A program made the translations under genes and the position numbers. Below are positions 62,170-64,000 of a stretch of 64,000 nucleotides of DNA, in pieces. Numbering within the stretch: position 1 is the stretch's first letter; each line of letters opens with the position of its first letter. The notes under the pieces were generated by a model. It saw only the letters and a program-made list of their open reading frames with translations. It searched no databases and had not been told where the DNA came from. The stretch comes from Longimicrobiales bacterium (GTDB lineage: Bacteria > Gemmatimonadota > Gemmatimonadetes > Longimicrobiales > Gaopeijiaceae): positions 1 through 64,000 of the forward strand of contig JANQDZ010000002.1 of the NCBI GenBank assembly GCA_028278645.1, in the 5' to 3' direction.

Positions 62170-63417
62170 ATGGACCGTCGTCTAGACCCACGATCCATCG
62201 TCACGCCCTATGCCTTTGCGGTCCACCCGGATCTTCTGGGCAGACCCCTGGCCACTCCAGGCCAGCGCTTGGGGGCCATACTCGTCGATCTGATCGTTAT
62301 CGGGTTTGTGGCCCAGATCGGGGCGGCACCGTTGGCAATCGGGACAGTAGCCCTCCTGTTCTGGCTCGCCTTCCGAAAACAGGGGCGGGACATCTTCGGT
62401 AAGGTGTTCCGGATCGCTGTGGGATGCCTGGGATTCCTCATTCTGACGGTCACCATTTTGGTGGTCATCTGGATCCGGTACGGGCCCACCATCCAGGAGT
62501 TCCTGGACGAAACCGACAGCGGAATCAACATCCAAGGGACGGGGGCCCTCTCCCCCGAGGCTTTGGCCGGAGGAGAAGAGGACAGCCCCTTCATCGACCT
62601 CATCCAGGGGATCGGTGGGTTCATGGCTCTTCAGCAGGCCACGGACCAGGAAGAAGCCCAGGTCCTGTTGAACGAGTTGGTGGGAGACGCGTATGACGCA
62701 GGGTTGAGCCGGAGTGAGGTTCGGGGGGTGGTCGTGGGGCTCCTTCCGGAAGGCGCGCCTTGGTACTCCTTCGGCGAGGAGATGGTCGATGTAGCCATTG
62801 AGAACCTCTCCCAACCCCAAGAGGTCACCCCCGAGGAGGAAGAAGGCGTGGTTGGAGCGGAAATGGGCGTGGTGGAGGAAGACACGATCGTCGCCTTCAG
62901 CGAGGCGGCGGCGGACAGTATCGACCGGTTGAATCTGGCTCTTCGATTCTCGGAGGAAGACCGTGAAGACGCCGAGTCGGAACTGGCCCAGGCAAGGGAG
63001 GAACTGGAGGTAGAAAGGAACAAGGGATTCCTCGCATGGCTCCTGGGTCTCATCGACGATCTGGGTATCGGATTCGGATGGGCAGCTCTCTATATGACCG
63101 TCACCCACGCATGGTGGAAAGGCACCAGCGTCGGGAAGAGAATCTTCCGGATCCGGGTGGTCATGATTGACAAACGACCGCTAAACTGGTGGCTTTCATT
63201 TGAGCGTGCTGGTGGATACGCCGCCGGATTCGCCACTGGACTGCTGGGTTTTGCCCAGATTTTCTGGGACCCGAATCGGCAGGCCATTCACGACAAGGTC
63301 TCTGAGACCATCGTGGTAAAAGTAGGAAAAGACCCCGTTCCGGGCCCATGGATGGAAGAGGGAAAAGCCATGTGGATGGGTGGACGCCACGGGGCTCGGG
63401 AAACTCCGCGGAGTTGA
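62170..63417 (+). CDS. RDD-family membrane protein with a large insertion
   Basis: A 415-residue protein. The RDD start is PGQRLGAILVDLIVIGFVAQ and the second part is KGTSVGKRIFRIRVVMID...FERAGGYAAGFATGLLGF..DPNRQAIHDKVSETIVV. Between helix 3 (about 82-102) and the next helix (about 287) an acidic insert of about 180 residues is present (EVTPEEEEGVV; SEEDREDAESELAQAREELEVERNK). Function unknown. Confidence 0.85.
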   Translation: MDRRLDPRSIVTPYAFAVHPDLLGRPLATPGQRLGAILVDLIVIGFVAQIGAAPLAIGTVALLFWLAFRKQGRDIFGKVFRIAVGCLGFLILTVTILVVIWIRYGPTIQEFLDETDSGINIQGTGALSPEALAGGEEDSPFIDLIQGIGGFMALQQATDQEEAQVLLNELVGDAYDAGLSRSEVRGVVVGLLPEGAPWYSFGEEMVDVAIENLSQPQEVTPEEEEGVVGAEMGVVEEDTIVAFSEAAADSIDRLNLALRFSEEDREDAESELAQAREELEVERNKGFLAWLLGLIDDLGIGFGWAALYMTVTHAWWKGTSVGKRIFRIRVVMIDKRPLNWWLSFERAGGYAAGFATGLLGFAQIFWDPNRQAIHDKVSETIVVKVGKDPVPGPWMEEGKAMWMGGRHGARETPRS

Positions 63418-63459
63418 TGCGGATTAAAGAATGAGAACAACAAAACTGAGGACTTCTCT

Positions 63460-64000
63460 TTGAAGAAATTGTCTCTCTGCCTCCTACTCCTTCCTCTTCT
63501 GGCGTGCGGAGGGGAACGGGACGAGGCTCAGGTATCAGGAACCGACGACGCCACCGCGGACGTCCTGGAATCCGCTACTCAACAGCCCACGACCCCCCGT
63601 TCCACCAGCCCTCGTCTCGCCGACCAAGAACAGGTGGCAGGACCCCCGAGGATATCCGACATGGGTTACAACCAGGGAGTGGCCGAAGCCCCGGTTAAGG
63701 TCCTGGAATTCAGTGATTTCGGCTGTGGATACTGCAGGCGCTTCCACGAAGAGACCTTCCCCGTCCTCAAAGAGATCTACGTCGACGGCGAATACGTGGA
63801 ATGGAAGTTCATCCCCTACGTAATCGGCATGTTCCCCAACGGCCTGGAAGCGTCAATCTCTTCGGAGTGTGCCGGAGAGCAGGACAAGTTCTTTCCCATG
63901 CAGGGCCGCCTCTTCGCGACCCAGAGCGGATGGAAGAACAGCGATGATCCCTATGCGTTCTTCGCCAATCTGGCCGCAGAGGCTGAGCTGGACGTCGAGC
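63460..64000 (+). CDS. DsbA-like thiol-disulfide lipoprotein (C-terminal part missing)
   Basis: The gene runs off the right edge; about 180 residues are visible. TTG 63460 has GAGG upstream at 8-base spacing and gives a lipoprotein signal (LCLLLLPLLAC). The thioredoxin-fold segment is APVKVLEFSDFGCGYCRRFHEETFPVLKEIYVDG with active site CGYC. Role: periplasmic disulfide formation or isomerisation. The following segment (YVIGMFPNGLEASISSECAGEQDKFF) fits the DsbA insertion. Confidence 0.9.
   Translation, partial: MKKLSLCLLLLPLLACGGERDEAQVSGTDDATADVLESATQQPTTPRSTSPRLADQEQVAGPPRISDMGYNQGVAEAPVKVLEFSDFGCGYCRRFHEETFPVLKEIYVDGEYVEWKFIPYVIGMFPNGLEASISSECAGEQDKFFPMQGRLFATQSGWKNSDDPYAFFANLAAEAELDVE

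Overview
GC-rich chromosomal DNA from a Gram-negative, outer-membrane bacterium. The best guess is Gemmatimonadota or a relative such as Acidobacteriota. The reasons are a PadR regulator next to an ADOP-type ABC permease, carboxypeptidase-regulatory/TonB modules fused to other proteins, a BlaI-M56 pair carrying a TonB C-terminal domain, many lipoproteins, and frequent GTG/TTG starts. There is no rRNA, phage, insertion sequence or CRISPR array. Genes are dense and often overlap by 4 bases (ATGA/GTGA).

Layout. 1-6.8 kb: an ADOP permease (cut at the left edge) with its PadR regulator, a CAP-domain lipoprotein, a plug-only TonB-receptor-like protein, an unknown membrane-anchored protein divergent from blaI, the BlaI repressor with a clear promoter/operator, and a fused M56-TonB-carboxypeptidase-regulatory sensor. 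6.8-12.7 kb: a QueG-like Fe-S protein and the leucine operon leuA-leuC-leuD-leuB (minus strand). The operon is preceded by a previously unannotated Leu-rich leader peptide and a terminator/antiterminator pair. 12.8-21.2 kb: a nitrilase/PLP-decarboxylase pair, then a minus-strand group of NSS transporter, PIG-L deacetylase, small membrane protein and SSS symporter. 21.4-28.7 kb: a propeller protein, cupin, haloalkane-dehalogenase-like enzyme, a crcB remnant, an arrestin-like membrane protein with an AAA ATPase, tRNA-Val and tRNA-Glu, a pterin-dehydratase-like protein without active-site histidines, a lipase and an enoyl-ACP-reductase-like SDR. 28.7-42.2 kb: a class III aminotransferase, a Cys/Met-metabolism enzyme, a Na+/Ca2+ exchanger, ligA-polX, an amidohydrolase, an ECF sigma/anti-sigma/YbjQ group, an AraC-type regulator and a D,D-carboxypeptidase.

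42.4-48.2 kb: the complete SUF iron-sulfur cluster operon sufC-B-D-Rieske-S-U behind a Fur-box-like palindrome. 48.1-64 kb: a zinc dehydrogenase, acyl-CoA thioesterase, PH-like membrane protein, SLC13 transporter, two hydrolase-type genes, a YVTN propeller, bacilliredoxin, DoxX, a LiaF-like protein, an amidohydrolase, ferredoxin, cobalamin adenosyltransferase, RDD protein and a DsbA-like lipoprotein cut at the right edge.

Most genes are ordinary housekeeping or accessory metabolism. The strongest new observations are the leucine attenuator, the two-gene arrestin-like/AAA module, the BlaI/M56-TonB sensor with its operator, a pterin dehydratase homologue lacking all three catalytic histidines, and a small membrane gene that seems to start at ATT.
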